The notes under the pieces were generated by a model. That model worked only from the letters and a program-made list of their open reading frames with translations, had not been told where the DNA came from and ran no database searches. Shown here piece by piece: positions 40,801 through 50,333 of a stretch of 64,000 nt of DNA. Numbering within the stretch: position 1 is the stretch's first letter; the number at the start of each line of letters is the position of its first letter. The position numbers and the translations under genes are program-made. The DNA is from Komagataeibacter xylinus. GTDB lineage: Bacteria; Pseudomonadota; Alphaproteobacteria; Acetobacterales; Acetobacteraceae. The stretch is taken from assembly GCF_031081985.1 (NCBI RefSeq), contig NZ_JARWSK010000001.1:496001-560000 (forward strand), given 5' to 3'.

Positions 40801-42392
40801 GGTTTGGCAAGATCGCCGATTTCCGCGCGCTGTCCTTTCCCGTTTCCACAACCGTGCCCGCATCGGGCAACGCGGTTGAAGTGGGCCGGAACATTCCCCT
40901 TGACGCCAATGGCACGCTGCCCACCGGCCCCACCTTTGCCGAGGTGGCCAACCCCAACGACCCGTGGGGCATTGTCCTGATCGTAACCGGACGCACCGCG
41001 CAGGAAGTCGAGGCGGCTGCGCGGAACCTCGCTTTCTCACACGATACGCTTGGCGGCGTTGCATCGAAAGTGGTGGAGGACGTAACCCTCGACCCCCGCC
41101 AGGCTTATGATGCGCCTGCCTTCGTGCCAACCGACCGGCCCGTGCGCTTTGGTGAACTCGTGGGGGCGGCCGACCTGCAGGGCGGGGGCTATACGCCTGC
41201 GGGCATGACGCTGCCCTTCCACCTGCCGCCTGACCTTTATACCTGGCGGGGGCGGCCATACCTCATGAACATGTGGGTGCGCGCGCCCGGTGGCCCGGTG
41301 GTGGACCTCGAGACATCACGCGTCGATGTCAGCCTGAATAACAACTACCTGCAGAGCTATTCGCTCTCGCCGCCGGGCGTGTGGCAGAAATGGTCTGAAA
41401 GGCTGGTCAACCAGCATGCAGGGGCCACGGGTCACATGACCGCCCTGCCGCCGTGGCTGCTGTTTGGCCAGAACCAGTTGCAGTTCAATTTTGACGCCCG
41501 CCCCATTGACCGCGGTGCATGCCGCCGCACGCCGGGTGATATCCGCATGAGCGTGGATTCAGATTCCACCCTCGATTTCCGCCGGGGCTACCATTACGCC
41601 GAACTGCCCAACCTGTCCTATTTCGCCGAGGCGGCCTTTCCGTTCTCCCGCATGGCCGATCTGTCCGAGACGACAATCATCCTGCCGCAAAGCCCCGATG
41701 CGGGCACGGCGGGCTCGTTCCTTGACCTCATGGGCTTCTTTGGCGCGACAACGTGGTACCCCGCCGCAGGCGTGCATGTCATGACGGCGGACCAGATGAA
41801 AAATACCACCCCGCAGGGCGATATCATCCTGCTTTCCACCGCCGACCGGCTGAATTCGGCCTCTGACCTGCTGTCACGCTCGCCTTACGTGATCAAGGAC
41901 GGGCACGTGCGGGTTGGCCAGCACATGGGGCTGGAAGGGATCTGGTATCTTTTTCAGGATCACGACCATGCCGGCCTGCTCAACGGCGTGAGTGCCCACC
42001 TCAATGCGCCGATTGCCGAGGCAGGCGTCATGATCGGCGCGCAGTCGCCCTATGACAGCCAGCGCTCGGTCATTGCCTTTGTGGGTGATACGCCGCAGCG
42101 CATTCATGATCTGGTGCTCAGCTTGCGCAACACCAAGGATCTATCCTCCATCCAGGGGGATCTGGTGCTCAAGAACGCCGAACAGTTTACCAGTTACCGC
42201 ACCGCGCCGACCTATAAAGTTGGCTCATTACCCCTGTGGCTGCAACTCGACCGGTATCTGAGTTATCATCCTTTCATTCTTTATCTGGCCGGTCTATCAG
42301 GGGCGGGACTGACCGCTTTCGGGGCGTGGAGCTGGCTGCGCGCCAAATCACGCAGGCGCGTGCTGGATGATGACAGGACCGGCGAGGCATAA
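37821..42392 (+). CDS. bcsAB: Fused cellulose synthase BcsA-BcsB (type II)
   Basis: 1523 residues. BcsA part: membrane helices, GT2 domain with DDG (about 183-185), DCD (about 232-234), TED (about 328-330) and QRVRW (about 365-369), then more helices and a PilZ domain with RAAPR (about 571-575) and DISLGG (about 597-602), so c-di-GMP-regulated. From about 735 a signal-like stretch (SATFLLAFTALAPAGLAQ) begins the periplasmic BcsB part with its C-terminal membrane helix (about 1485-1510). It polymerises UDP-glucose and guides the chain outward. Fused AB is usual in Komagataeibacter. No strong Shine-Dalgarno sequence at ATG 37821; a later Met (residue 15) is possible. Confidence 0.95.
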   Translation: MAAAKRITDKIAVLMKKTPLSRMPPWVPVVVGASIMGFAGSITLSLYSQGLLCIGTVTLLLVLNRRPGRGITIFLMMLSLLVSLRYIVWRLTTTLEFHGWIQGALSILLLLAEAYALATLCLSYFQMSWPLGRREHALPEDPADWPSVDVYVPSYNEELSLVRSTVLGALELDWPEDKLNVYILDDGRRVAFRDFAIESGAGYIIRSENNHAKAGNLNHALKVTDGKFAVIFDCDHVPTRGFLKRTIGWMIADPNLALLQTPHHFYAPDPFQRNLAAGIHVPPEGNMFYGLVQDGNDFWDATFFCGSCAVIRRSAVMGIGGFATETVTEDAHTALKMQRRGWGTGYLREPLAGGLATERLILHIGQRVRWARGMLQIMRLDNPMLGPGLRWEQRLCYLSAMSHFLFAIPRVTFLVSPLAYLFLGENIIAASPLAISAYALPHIFHSIMTLSRVEGRWRYSFWSEIYETSLALFLVRITIVTLLQPHKGKFNVTDKGGLLERGYFDFSAVYPNIILALILFAALGRGIFGIIWQYHDRLALQSFVLNTLWVVISLIIVLAAIAVGRETRQTRAAPRITVRLPVTITDAQGRAFHAHTHDISLGGLSVDMDWPHNVEAPQTVMVSYDNERDGIHTHVPAEVMAMHPGNLRLQWMRRDLGDERQVVDMVFGRNDAWANWADFPPDRPLRSIAMVFRSIGDLFKWRKPEKPRPIAQAEEITVSMVEEKLEKQSLVLKPAQRSARRGAALSATFLLAFTALAPAGLAQGLPPAPATATVDKTGISAQTPFGDSNTGIVPDVAPAVDPLAAARISDTEVTRTLSFRDLGATTGPLTLRGYSPLQGLDVVVPANRVVTHAQLTLSGALSPSLLPEASAVTVTLNEQYIGTIKVNPDHPEFGPVTFDVDPLYFTGDNKLNFRFAGEYRRDCNDLFNEILWARISDSSRITLTTVRIAPERKLSRLPAPFFDPNLRAALRVPFVMPSPESRDDLKAAGVIASWFGKIADFRALSFPVSTTVPASGNAVEVGRNIPLDANGTLPTGPTFAEVANPNDPWGIVLIVTGRTAQEVEAAARNLAFSHDTLGGVASKVVEDVTLDPRQAYDAPAFVPTDRPVRFGELVGAADLQGGGYTPAGMTLPFHLPPDLYTWRGRPYLMNMWVRAPGGPVVDLETSRVDVSLNNNYLQSYSLSPPGVWQKWSERLVNQHAGATGHMTALPPWLLFGQNQLQFNFDARPIDRGACRRTPGDIRMSVDSDSTLDFRRGYHYAELPNLSYFAEAAFPFSRMADLSETTIILPQSPDAGTAGSFLDLMGFFGATTWYPAAGVHVMTADQMKNTTPQGDIILLSTADRLNSASDLLSRSPYVIKDGHVRVGQHMGLEGIWYLFQDHDHAGLLNGVSAHLNAPIAEAGVMIGAQSPYDSQRSVIAFVGDTPQRIHDLVLSLRNTKDLSSIQGDLVLKNAEQFTSYRTAPTYKVGSLPLWLQLDRYLSYHPFILYLAGLSGAGLTAFGAWSWLRAKSRRRVLDDDRTGEA

Positions 42393-42504
42393 GGTAAACG
42401 TCCCTGCATGCTGACCGTGCCCCGCAAGGTGCGGCCTGCATGGGCGGCAATGTCTATCGCACCGCCCCGGTCCATAAATAAATTCTTATACGGAGAAGTA
42501 ATTC

Positions 42505-43176
42505 ATGAGTGCTCTTCTTGCTGGCCTCACGCTGCTGATCATCGGTGACAGTCACGTGACGTTCAAGGACTCCCTCCTGTCCGTACTGCCGGATGAATTC
42601 AGCCGCCAGGGCGCGAAGGTGGTAACATACGGTGTGTGTTCCTCCACCGCGGCAGACTGGGTCGTGCCCAACCCCAACAATGGCTGCGGCGCCGCCGAAC
42701 GCGTTGGCGATGCCCCGATTGGCGCGCCCAACATGAAGCCCGCATCGCCCCCGCCCATCAGCGACCTCGTGGCCAAGTGGCATCCCAACGTGGTAATGGT
42801 GATTCTTGGCGATACTATGGCAGCCTATGGTCAGGCCTCGGTCTCGAAAGACTGGGTGGACGAGCAGGTCAAGACCCTGACCTATGCCATTGGCAAGACC
42901 GCGTGCATCTGGGTCGGGCCGACCTGGGGCCAGTTCAGCCCGCGCTATGGCAAGACCGACCAGCGCGCAACAGAAATGGCCACCTTCCTCAAGGGGGAAG
43001 TCGCACCCTGCACCTATGTTGATGGCACGGCACTGCTCAAGCAGGGCAGCGTGAACACCATTGATGGCATTCATGCAACACCTGAAAGCTACAAGGTATG
43101 GGGCAACGCGATCGTGCAGGCAACGCTGCCTGAACTCGAAAAGCTGAAAGACGCCCCGCCTGCCACCGGCCAGTAA
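42505..43176 (+). CDS. bcsX: BcsX, SGNH-fold hydrolase of the bcs2 operon
   Basis: 223 residues, ATG 42505 after GGAGAAG. SGNH motifs: GDSH with Ser 16, FSRQG-like helices, the GDTMA and WVGPTWGQ blocks, and the DGIHATPE catalytic Asp/His (about 187, 190). No signal peptide, since the nucleophile is at residue 16; the hydrophobic start is the first beta strand. It lies between bcsAB and the acyltransferase bcsY, so acting on acyl groups of the polymer or of an acyl donor is likely. Not biochemically established from the sequence. Confidence 0.88.
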   Translation: MSALLAGLTLLIIGDSHVTFKDSLLSVLPDEFSRQGAKVVTYGVCSSTAADWVVPNPNNGCGAAERVGDAPIGAPNMKPASPPPISDLVAKWHPNVVMVILGDTMAAYGQASVSKDWVDEQVKTLTYAIGKTACIWVGPTWGQFSPRYGKTDQRATEMATFLKGEVAPCTYVDGTALLKQGSVNTIDGIHATPESYKVWGNAIVQATLPELEKLKDAPPATGQ

Positions 43177-43260
43177 GGTCGCCCCTTACGGAAGCACGGC
43201 CGACACCGCGCGGCGTGCTTCCGTATCTGCCCCCTGACGGGCACAAGACGTGGAAAACTG

Positions 43261-44424
43261 TTGATGCTGCACCTGAATGAACCTGCCCCCACCACAAGCA
43301 GGTGGCGTGAAATACTTGAGAAAGACTTTTTCCCCCTCAACCGTCGGCGCGATATCGATGGGCTGCGTGGCCTTGCCATTGCCCTTGTGGTCCTGTTCCA
43401 TGCAGGCTGGCTGCAGGGCGGCTTTATCGGCGTCGATATTTTTGTGGTGATCTCGGGCTATTTCATGGGGCGCTCGGCGCTCATGCAGCATCCGTTCCAG
43501 CCCCTGCGGTTTGTCTGCCGCAGGCTCTACCGCCTGCTGCCAGCGCTGGTGTGCATGATTGGCCTTGTCTCGGCGGGCATGCTGTGGTGGGTCCTGCAGA
43601 GTGACCGGGCCGATATTGCCATCAACGGGGCCTATGCGCTGGTATATCTGTCCAACATATGGGCTTCGGGGCATGTCGGGTATTTCCAGGGGCAGAGCAT
43701 TGCCTACCCGTTCCTGCACACATGGTCGCTCTCACTGGAAATGCAGTTCTATACCATCATCTTCCTGATGGCGCTGCTGCTGCCGCTGACAAATCACCGC
43801 AAGCTGATGCTCTCGGGCATTTTCACCGCCTCGATGGCATTTTGCGCATGGAGCTACGTCAAGGGCGATACGCAGGCCTATTACAATATATTCGACCGGC
43901 TGTGGCAGTTTTCACTTGGCGCCATGATCTGGGTATTTCCGCGCCCGCGCCTTTCCCCGGTTGTTGCCAATATTGTCTATGCGGTGGCGCTGGCAGTCAT
44001 CGTGGGGGCAGGGCTGTTCTATACCCTTCAGTTCGCCTGCCCGTCCTACATGACCATTTTCCCCTGCGTTGCCGTAGCCATCATCATCATGCTGCCCGAA
44101 ACGCAGGTGGGCAGACTGTGCCTCGTGCCCATTTCACCGCTCGGGGTCATTTCGTATTCGGTCTATCTGTGGCACTGGCCGGGCATCGTGGTGGCGAATT
44201 ACCTGTTCTTCTTCCAGGTGCATGGATGGATGATGGCGGCCGTGCTGGGCATCGTTCTTGTCATCAGTGTGCTGAGCTACGTGTTCGTTGAGCGGACCGG
44301 GCTTGATTATGAGGACCGGGTTGCGGTTTCCGCGCGCAACCGTGGCGCCGTGCTGCTTGTGGGCGCGTGCATGACGCTGGCCGCGATCCTGTTCTATATC
44401 TCTTATGTGTCCCGTGTTCATTAG
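43261..44424 (+). CDS. bcsY: BcsY, membrane acyltransferase (acyltransferase-3 family)
   Basis: 387 residues, about ten membrane helices. Family motifs: RRRDIDGLRGLAIALVVLFHAGW, GGFIGVDIFVVISGYFMG, RRLYRLLPALVCM and the C-terminal YSVYLWHWPGIV. Membrane acyltransferases of this type acetylate sugars or glycans across the membrane. Together with bcsX it suggests that the type II glucan is acylated, which would change crystallinity. It overlaps the next gene by 20 bases if that gene uses its first start. Confidence 0.92.
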   Translation: MMLHLNEPAPTTSRWREILEKDFFPLNRRRDIDGLRGLAIALVVLFHAGWLQGGFIGVDIFVVISGYFMGRSALMQHPFQPLRFVCRRLYRLLPALVCMIGLVSAGMLWWVLQSDRADIAINGAYALVYLSNIWASGHVGYFQGQSIAYPFLHTWSLSLEMQFYTIIFLMALLLPLTNHRKLMLSGIFTASMAFCAWSYVKGDTQAYYNIFDRLWQFSLGAMIWVFPRPRLSPVVANIVYAVALAVIVGAGLFYTLQFACPSYMTIFPCVAVAIIIMLPETQVGRLCLVPISPLGVISYSVYLWHWPGIVVANYLFFFQVHGWMMAAVLGIVLVISVLSYVFVERTGLDYEDRVAVSARNRGAVLLVGACMTLAAILFYISYVSRVH

Positions 44425-47400
44425 ACACGACATAAAGGGACGATACCAGATCGCCAGCACGCTGCGTGCGGGGCGTGGGTGGCGGCGCGCGCCTGCTGCC
44501 TGGGTCATGGCGCCGCAGTCCATGCGCCCGGCAGGCAGCACGATGCGGTTCATCTGCGGCATGATGGCAGGGGTCATCCTGTCTGGCGAAATCATGCAGT
44601 CCGCCAACGCGCAGGCCCCGCAGACCGGTCCCGCCACCGATGGCACAGCCATCACGGTCACGCCCACGCAGGATCAGGATGCCGAACGCGCGCACATGGC
44701 GCATGCTGCCGCCGTGCTCGAGCTGCTGCTCAACCAGGGCTATTACTGGCTGGGCCGGCATAACCTTGAAAAGGCGCATGAAACGATAGAACGCTCGCTT
44801 TCGCTCGAGCCCAATAACCCTGAAGCCCTCTACCTGCAGGGCCGCCTGCTCATGGCGCAGGGCAATGCGGCGCAGGCTTCGGCCGCGCTGGCCCGGCTGG
44901 AGCGCAATGGCGCGGCGCCGGGTCTGGTGGCTGACCTCAAGGCACAGATACAGGCTGGCCCCATAGACCCCCAGGGCTTGGCCGAGGCCCGCGCCCTTGC
45001 AGCAGCGGGCAAGATGATGCCGGCCATGTTCAAATACAAGGCGCTGTTCAAGAATGGCGATCCGCCACCCGATCTGGCGCTGGAATATTACCGCGTGCTG
45101 GGGGCCACCATTCTGGGCCGTCAGGAGGCCCAGACCAAGCTGACCGCCTGGGTGCAGCGCAACCCGCGCGATCTCGACGCCCGGCTGCTGCTGGACCGGA
45201 TCCTGACCTATCGTGTCACGTCGCGCCCCGAAGGGCTGGATGGCCTGCGCGAACTCGTCCGCTCCAACGCCCCTGCGCCAATTCGGGAAGGGGCGGTTGC
45301 CGCATGGCGCGAGGCGCTGTTGTGGGAGCCGATCACAGGCCCCACCATTCCGCTTTACAATGAATGGCTCGGCCTGCACCCCGATGATGCGGAGGTGACC
45401 GAACTGCTGCACAAGGCGCAGGAAACACAGAACGGCATTGATGCCGCTACCGCCCACCAGGAGGGTTATGCACTGCTGGCCCACCATAACCTGGAAGGCG
45501 CATCGCAACGCTTCCACCATGCCCTTGCCCTCAATGCCCATGATGCCGATGCTCTGGGCGGGCTGGGGCTGGTGGCGCAGGCCCGGCAGCAGCCCGCGCA
45601 GGCCATACAGTATTTCCTGCAGGCGATACAGGCAGACCCGGACTCCGCCCCCCACTGGCGGGCTGCCATCAAGGCACTGCAATCTGGCGCGGGCGGCGGG
45701 GGCGTGGACCCGCTGGTGGTGCGGATACTGCAGGCCATCAATGACGGGCACTATGATACCGCGCGCACCACACTCGTAGCTCTGGGTCGCCGCCCCGGCA
45801 GCAGGCTTACTTTCCTGTCGCTGGAAGGCATGCTTGAGCGCAAGCAGGGGCATGACGCGGAAGCCGAGCGCATCTACCGTGAAATCCTGGCCCAGGCGCC
45901 AGGCAATGCCGATGCGCTGTTCAATCTGGGCGGCATCCTGATCCAGACCGGGCGCGGAGCGGAAGCGCAGGATATCATCGCCCGCCTCAAACCCCTGCGC
46001 CCGGCGCTGGCAACCTACCTGCAGGCCGCCGACCTGTCCGCCCGCGCCGACAGCACACGCGACCCTGATGAACGCGTAGCCCTGCTGCGCGAGGCCGCGG
46101 CCCTTGAACCCACGGACCCGTGGCTCCGCCTCAAGCTTGCCCATGCCCTTGATGATGCAGGCGGCCATGTTCAGGCGCAGAGCCTGATGGATGACCTGAC
46201 AAACGCAAAATCCGTCACGCCAGATGACCTGCAGGCCGGGATCATCTACGCCATGGGCCAGCATGACCTGAATACGGCCGAGCGCCTGATGGCGCGCCTG
46301 CCTTCTGGCGGGCGGAGCACTGGCATGGCCAGCATTGCCAGCCAGATTGATCTTGCCCACCGCATACAGGCGCTCAACCGCGCGCCGCGCGCGGATAATG
46401 CCGCCCTCGTGGCGCTGGCCGACCAGCCCGACCCCACGGGCGACCGGGGCGTGCAGATTGCTGGCGCCCTGCTTGACCGCCATGCCACGCGGGAGGCCCA
46501 GCAGGTGCTGGCCGAGGAAGAGCGCCTGACCCAGCCACCCAAGCCTGCGCAGATGCTGGCCTATGCCGGGCTGTACCTGCGCCTGCATGCCACGTTCGAC
46601 ACCACGCGCTGCCTCAGCGCCTTTGATGCGATGGCACGCGACTACCCCGGCTCGGTCACGCCAGAACAGTTGCATATAAGAAACGACATTGCCATCGGCC
46701 TCACCATCATGACCGCCGATGAATTTGACCGTTATGGCCAGACCACGAAGGCCTATCAGGTACTCGCCCCCATACTGCGCGCCCACCCGGACTCAGCCGA
46801 GGCCCATCTGGCCATGGGCCGGATATACCAGGCACGCAACATGCCCGCCCGCGCGCTCGAGGAAGACCAGATTGCGCTCCGCCTCAAGCCGCACAATATT
46901 TACGGCCTTGCCGCCGCCGCGCGTGATGCGGGCGGTACGAACCAGGTAGCGCTCGCACGCGGCTATGCCGACCGCCTGGCGCATGAAGACCCCGATGGCC
47001 CGATGAGCTGGGAAGTGCGCTCCGATGTCGATCGCGTGGCGGGCAATACGCGCGCGCAGCTCGCCGATGTGGAACACGCCCGCCGCGCCCAGCGCACGCT
47101 TGATGGCGAAGGCACCTATGCAGGCCATGAAAGCTTCCTGCCGGATTATCGCTGGCCATTCATCGACAGCAATTATATCGACCTGCAGGGCGCGACACTG
47201 CCTGCAACCTATCATTACATCCCCGAAGATGACGGGGCCGAGGCCATGGATCGGCAGATCGTCTACCTGCGTGATTCCATCTCGCCACAGCTCGACGCCA
47301 ACAGCTTCGTGCGCAGCCGCACAGGCGTTGCAGGGCTGGGGCAACTGACGGAATTCGCCATTCCCATCACCGGCACGCTGCCGTTTGAATCATGGGAGCA

Positions 47401-48358
47401 CCGGCTGTCCTTCTCGGTCACGCCCACGCTGCTGTTTACCGGTGATGCGCTGAACAATGCCTATTCAGCCCACCAGTTTGGCACCTATTCCGTCAATGGC
47501 GCCCTGCCGGGGGCATACCATCATTACTACACGCAGGGCGTGGGGCTGAGCCTGAACTACGTCAATCACTGGTTCTCGGCCGATGTGGGGTCTTCGCCGC
47601 TGGGCTTTCCCATCACCAACGTGGTGGGGGGCGTGGAATTCGCGCCGCGCCTGACCCGTAACCTTGGCCTGCGCATAAGCGGGGGCCGCCGCATGGTCAC
47701 GGATAGCGAACTGTCCTATGCGGGCATGCATGATCCCGGCACGAACCGGGTGTGGGGCGGGGTGACACGCATGTTCGGCCACGGCGCGCTGGAATGGTCT
47801 GCGCCGGGGTGGAACATCTATGCCGGTGGCGGCTTTGCCTATCTGGATGGCACGCATGTGCAGAGCAATACAGAGGTGGAGGCTGGCGCCGGCGGCACCG
47901 CCACGGTATGGCAGGCCCACAACCGGCAGTGGCTGCGCGTGGGGCTCGACCTCATGTATTTCGGCTACAAGCGTGACAGTTACTTCTTTACATGGGGGCA
48001 GGGCGGCTACTTCTCACCACAGCAGTATTACGGCGCGATGGTACCGGTTGAATGGTCGGGACATAACAAGCGATGGACGTGGTTCCTGCGCGGTGAGGCG
48101 GGCTTCCAGCATTATCACAGCAATGGAGCGCCCTATTACCCGACAAGTGCAGGCCTGCAGCAGCTTGCGGCCTCGAACCCGCCTGACGAATATTCAAGCA
48201 GTGGCGCGAGCGGTCTTGCGGGCAACATACGCGGGCGCATTGTCTATCAGTTTACCCATCGGCTGCGGGTGGGCATGGAAGGCGGCTACAGCCGGGCAGG
48301 CAACTGGTCTGAAACCAGTGGCATGTGGATGGCGCATTACGCATTTGACGGTCAGTAA
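44405..48358 (+). CDS. bcsC: BcsC, cellulose export outer-membrane protein (TPR plus barrel)
   Basis: 1317 residues in the longest frame. A signal sequence is clear at MRFICGMMAGVILSGEIMQSANAQA, which begins at ATG 44543, so that may be the real start. TPR repeats cover about 70-860 (for example HNLEKAHETIERSLSLEPNNPEALYL). The last 350 residues form the BcsC C-terminal beta-barrel (FGTYSVNGALPGAYHHYY, and so on, to a final aromatic strand). It carries the glucan across the peptidoglycan and outer membrane. Last core gene of the operon. Confidence 0.94.
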   Translation: MCPVFIRHDIKGRYQIASTLRAGRGWRRAPAAWVMAPQSMRPAGSTMRFICGMMAGVILSGEIMQSANAQAPQTGPATDGTAITVTPTQDQDAERAHMAHAAAVLELLLNQGYYWLGRHNLEKAHETIERSLSLEPNNPEALYLQGRLLMAQGNAAQASAALARLERNGAAPGLVADLKAQIQAGPIDPQGLAEARALAAAGKMMPAMFKYKALFKNGDPPPDLALEYYRVLGATILGRQEAQTKLTAWVQRNPRDLDARLLLDRILTYRVTSRPEGLDGLRELVRSNAPAPIREGAVAAWREALLWEPITGPTIPLYNEWLGLHPDDAEVTELLHKAQETQNGIDAATAHQEGYALLAHHNLEGASQRFHHALALNAHDADALGGLGLVAQARQQPAQAIQYFLQAIQADPDSAPHWRAAIKALQSGAGGGGVDPLVVRILQAINDGHYDTARTTLVALGRRPGSRLTFLSLEGMLERKQGHDAEAERIYREILAQAPGNADALFNLGGILIQTGRGAEAQDIIARLKPLRPALATYLQAADLSARADSTRDPDERVALLREAAALEPTDPWLRLKLAHALDDAGGHVQAQSLMDDLTNAKSVTPDDLQAGIIYAMGQHDLNTAERLMARLPSGGRSTGMASIASQIDLAHRIQALNRAPRADNAALVALADQPDPTGDRGVQIAGALLDRHATREAQQVLAEEERLTQPPKPAQMLAYAGLYLRLHATFDTTRCLSAFDAMARDYPGSVTPEQLHIRNDIAIGLTIMTADEFDRYGQTTKAYQVLAPILRAHPDSAEAHLAMGRIYQARNMPARALEEDQIALRLKPHNIYGLAAAARDAGGTNQVALARGYADRLAHEDPDGPMSWEVRSDVDRVAGNTRAQLADVEHARRAQRTLDGEGTYAGHESFLPDYRWPFIDSNYIDLQGATLPATYHYIPEDDGAEAMDRQIVYLRDSISPQLDANSFVRSRTGVAGLGQLTEFAIPITGTLPFESWEHRLSFSVTPTLLFTGDALNNAYSAHQFGTYSVNGALPGAYHHYYTQGVGLSLNYVNHWFSADVGSSPLGFPITNVVGGVEFAPRLTRNLGLRISGGRRMVTDSELSYAGMHDPGTNRVWGGVTRMFGHGALEWSAPGWNIYAGGGFAYLDGTHVQSNTEVEAGAGGTATVWQAHNRQWLRVGLDLMYFGYKRDSYFFTWGQGGYFSPQQYYGAMVPVEWSGHNKRWTWFLRGEAGFQHYHSNGAPYYPTSAGLQQLAASNPPDEYSSSGASGLAGNIRGRIVYQFTHRLRVGMEGGYSRAGNWSETSGMWMAHYAFDGQ

Positions 48359-48415
48359 TACACTCAAACCGGGGCAGGTTCATGCCCTACACTTCATATC
48401 CGGGAACAGCATTAC

Positions 48416-50095
48416 ATGGAAACGCGCGGAAGAGTTCTGGCCTGCATCACCGCCATGGCAACCCTTGGCCTGCCTGCCCTTGGGGTAGTGGCACAATGCC
48501 CGGCTGATGACCATAAAGGTGGAGAAACCTGCATTCCGGCCAATAGCGCCGTCAATACAGGGCTGAACCGCCCGCCCGGTGCGAATGACGACGTGAGCAG
48601 CGGTTACGCGCCAGGCGACCTGTGGCAGGCGGCAGGCCACGTGTGGCGCGCAACCACGCTTACGCCAGGGGCCGCGCAGTGGACGGCCGTGCCCACATCG
48701 CATGCCCCAGCGGATACCTTTGGCCCGCATGCCGTTTTTGCCGGTGGGCCTACGCGGATGGTCAGCACCTATTCCGGCCCCGCCGTGGATATCGAGACGA
48801 CAGCAGGCGGCCAGACGGTTGCCACCACGCTGAACATACGCCCTGATGGCACGCTTGATACGGCCTCCCTCAATCGCGTTCTTGCCGCGCGGGATGCGGG
48901 CACCTTCGCCACAGTAACCCGCGTGTATGACCAGACCGGGCACGGCAACCACCTTGTGGCGACGCCGGGGCGCCATGTGGTGCATATCGGCGCGGTGCAG
49001 GTTTCGGGGCAGGAGACCCTGTCCTGGGGTGAAATTAACGGGCCGGGCGGTCTTGTACTGCCGCAGACGCTCAAGGTACCCACCAACAGCTTCTTTTTTG
49101 GCACCACGGGCACCTATGCCTCGTCCAATTCCGGTTATTCGGCCTTTCCCGTGCCGCTCATGCTGGGGCAGCAGGGGCAGGAGTTCAAGGTATTCATGGG
49201 CAGCTACACGCTCGATGGCTTCGTGCATGTGGCTGACATGCGCAGCCCGGACCAGCGCACGGACCTTATCATCAGCAATGATCCCGCCGCCTTTGGCCTG
49301 AGCGCAACACCGGCGGGCTACCGGCTTGAAAACGGCAACAACCACGTCGTGCTTGGCGGGGCGCTGCCCGAGGGGTCGTTTTCTGGCGGGTATATCGGGT
49401 ATAATGCCGATGGCGGCGACTGGTTTGAACAGGGGCGCAACACCGGGCAGTGGACTGGTATCGTCATTGCAGATCAGGCCGCCACGGCCAGGCAGGAGCA
49501 GGACTTTGAAGCCGCTGCCGCCGTGGCGGGCAACCACATGCCGCAGCTACGGGATACGTTCGTCGCCATTGGCGATAGCCGGACGGAAGGCTTCGGCCTG
49601 AGCGATGGCACGAACTGGCCCTATCTCATGCAGCGTTACGCCCGCTACAAAAGCTACAATTTTGCCGTATCAGGCGCCACGACCAAGCAGATGCTGGACA
49701 TGGTGCCCGCAGCAGAAGCGCTGGCCCGCCATCCCGGCCGCAAGGTTGCGGTCGTGTTTGGCGGCTTCAATGACCACCTGCACCAGATCGGCACCGGCGA
49801 GACGGTGCGTAACCTCGGGCAGATCACCAGACGCCTGAAAAAGGCCGGCTATCACGTTGCGCTCCTTGATGAGACCATGACACAGGGCGCACCGCGCACC
49901 GCGGTGCACAATGCGGTCGAGGATGGCAAGATCCCTGCTGATATCGAACTCGATCTTTTCTCCACCGGCGAACCTCTTTCCGATGTGCTTGACCAGACAA
50001 AATGGCTTGCCGATACCACACACCCCAACCAGGCCGGGCATGACATCATCGCCCGCAACGTGTGGCAGAATATCGCCAATTCTCTTGGCCAGTAA
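48416..50095 (+). CDS. Secreted SGNH hydrolase at the end of the bcs2 operon
   Basis: 559 residues with a signal peptide (METRGRVLACITAMATLGLPALGVVA). Residues about 140-360 look like a concanavalin-type beta sandwich (RVYDQTGHGNHLVATPGRHVV). The C-terminal 180 residues are an SGNH hydrolase: GDSRTEGFG (Ser about 388), GGFNDH (Asn about 449) and DTTHPNQAGH (Asp/His about 533, 536). It lies 57 bases after bcsC. A periplasmic or surface deacylase of the glucan is a good guess. From memory, a similar open reading frame of about 569 codons follows bcsC2 in K. xylinus. Confidence 0.88.
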   Translation: METRGRVLACITAMATLGLPALGVVAQCPADDHKGGETCIPANSAVNTGLNRPPGANDDVSSGYAPGDLWQAAGHVWRATTLTPGAAQWTAVPTSHAPADTFGPHAVFAGGPTRMVSTYSGPAVDIETTAGGQTVATTLNIRPDGTLDTASLNRVLAARDAGTFATVTRVYDQTGHGNHLVATPGRHVVHIGAVQVSGQETLSWGEINGPGGLVLPQTLKVPTNSFFFGTTGTYASSNSGYSAFPVPLMLGQQGQEFKVFMGSYTLDGFVHVADMRSPDQRTDLIISNDPAAFGLSATPAGYRLENGNNHVVLGGALPEGSFSGGYIGYNADGGDWFEQGRNTGQWTGIVIADQAATARQEQDFEAAAAVAGNHMPQLRDTFVAIGDSRTEGFGLSDGTNWPYLMQRYARYKSYNFAVSGATTKQMLDMVPAAEALARHPGRKVAVVFGGFNDHLHQIGTGETVRNLGQITRRLKKAGYHVALLDETMTQGAPRTAVHNAVEDGKIPADIELDLFSTGEPLSDVLDQTKWLADTTHPNQAGHDIIARNVWQNIANSLGQ

Positions 50096-50128
50096 AAACG
50101 CCATACGCCTGTAGGGAACAGTTTTCAC

Positions 50129-50156
50129 ATGCCGCCTTTTACCAAAAAGGCGGCAT
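50129..50156 (+). terminator. Terminator of the bcs2 operon (hairpin family member)
   Basis: Perfect 12-base arms ATGCCGCCTTTT (50129-50140) and AAAAGGCGGCAT (50145-50156) with a 4-base loop, then TTTTT. Same GCCGCCTTTT core as the elements at 24910, 26304 and 32261. Confidence 0.9.
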
Positions 50157-50333
50157 TTTTCATAAACGGCCCGAAAAGGCCGCCCTGAACAGTGCTGATG
50201 ATGCTGTTCCCGACAGGGCCGGGCCACCACAACGCCACGCCATCATTTTATAAATATTCCATAAAATTACTTGCCGTAGGGTGATATTCTCACCGCAATC
50301 ATTAAGGGCAGCCCTGCTTTTCAGGACAGGAAT

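Noticed and set aside
44264-46786. 840-codon minus-strand frame inside bcsC
   Set aside because: GC-rich shadow; the plus strand encodes plain TPR repeats of BcsC.
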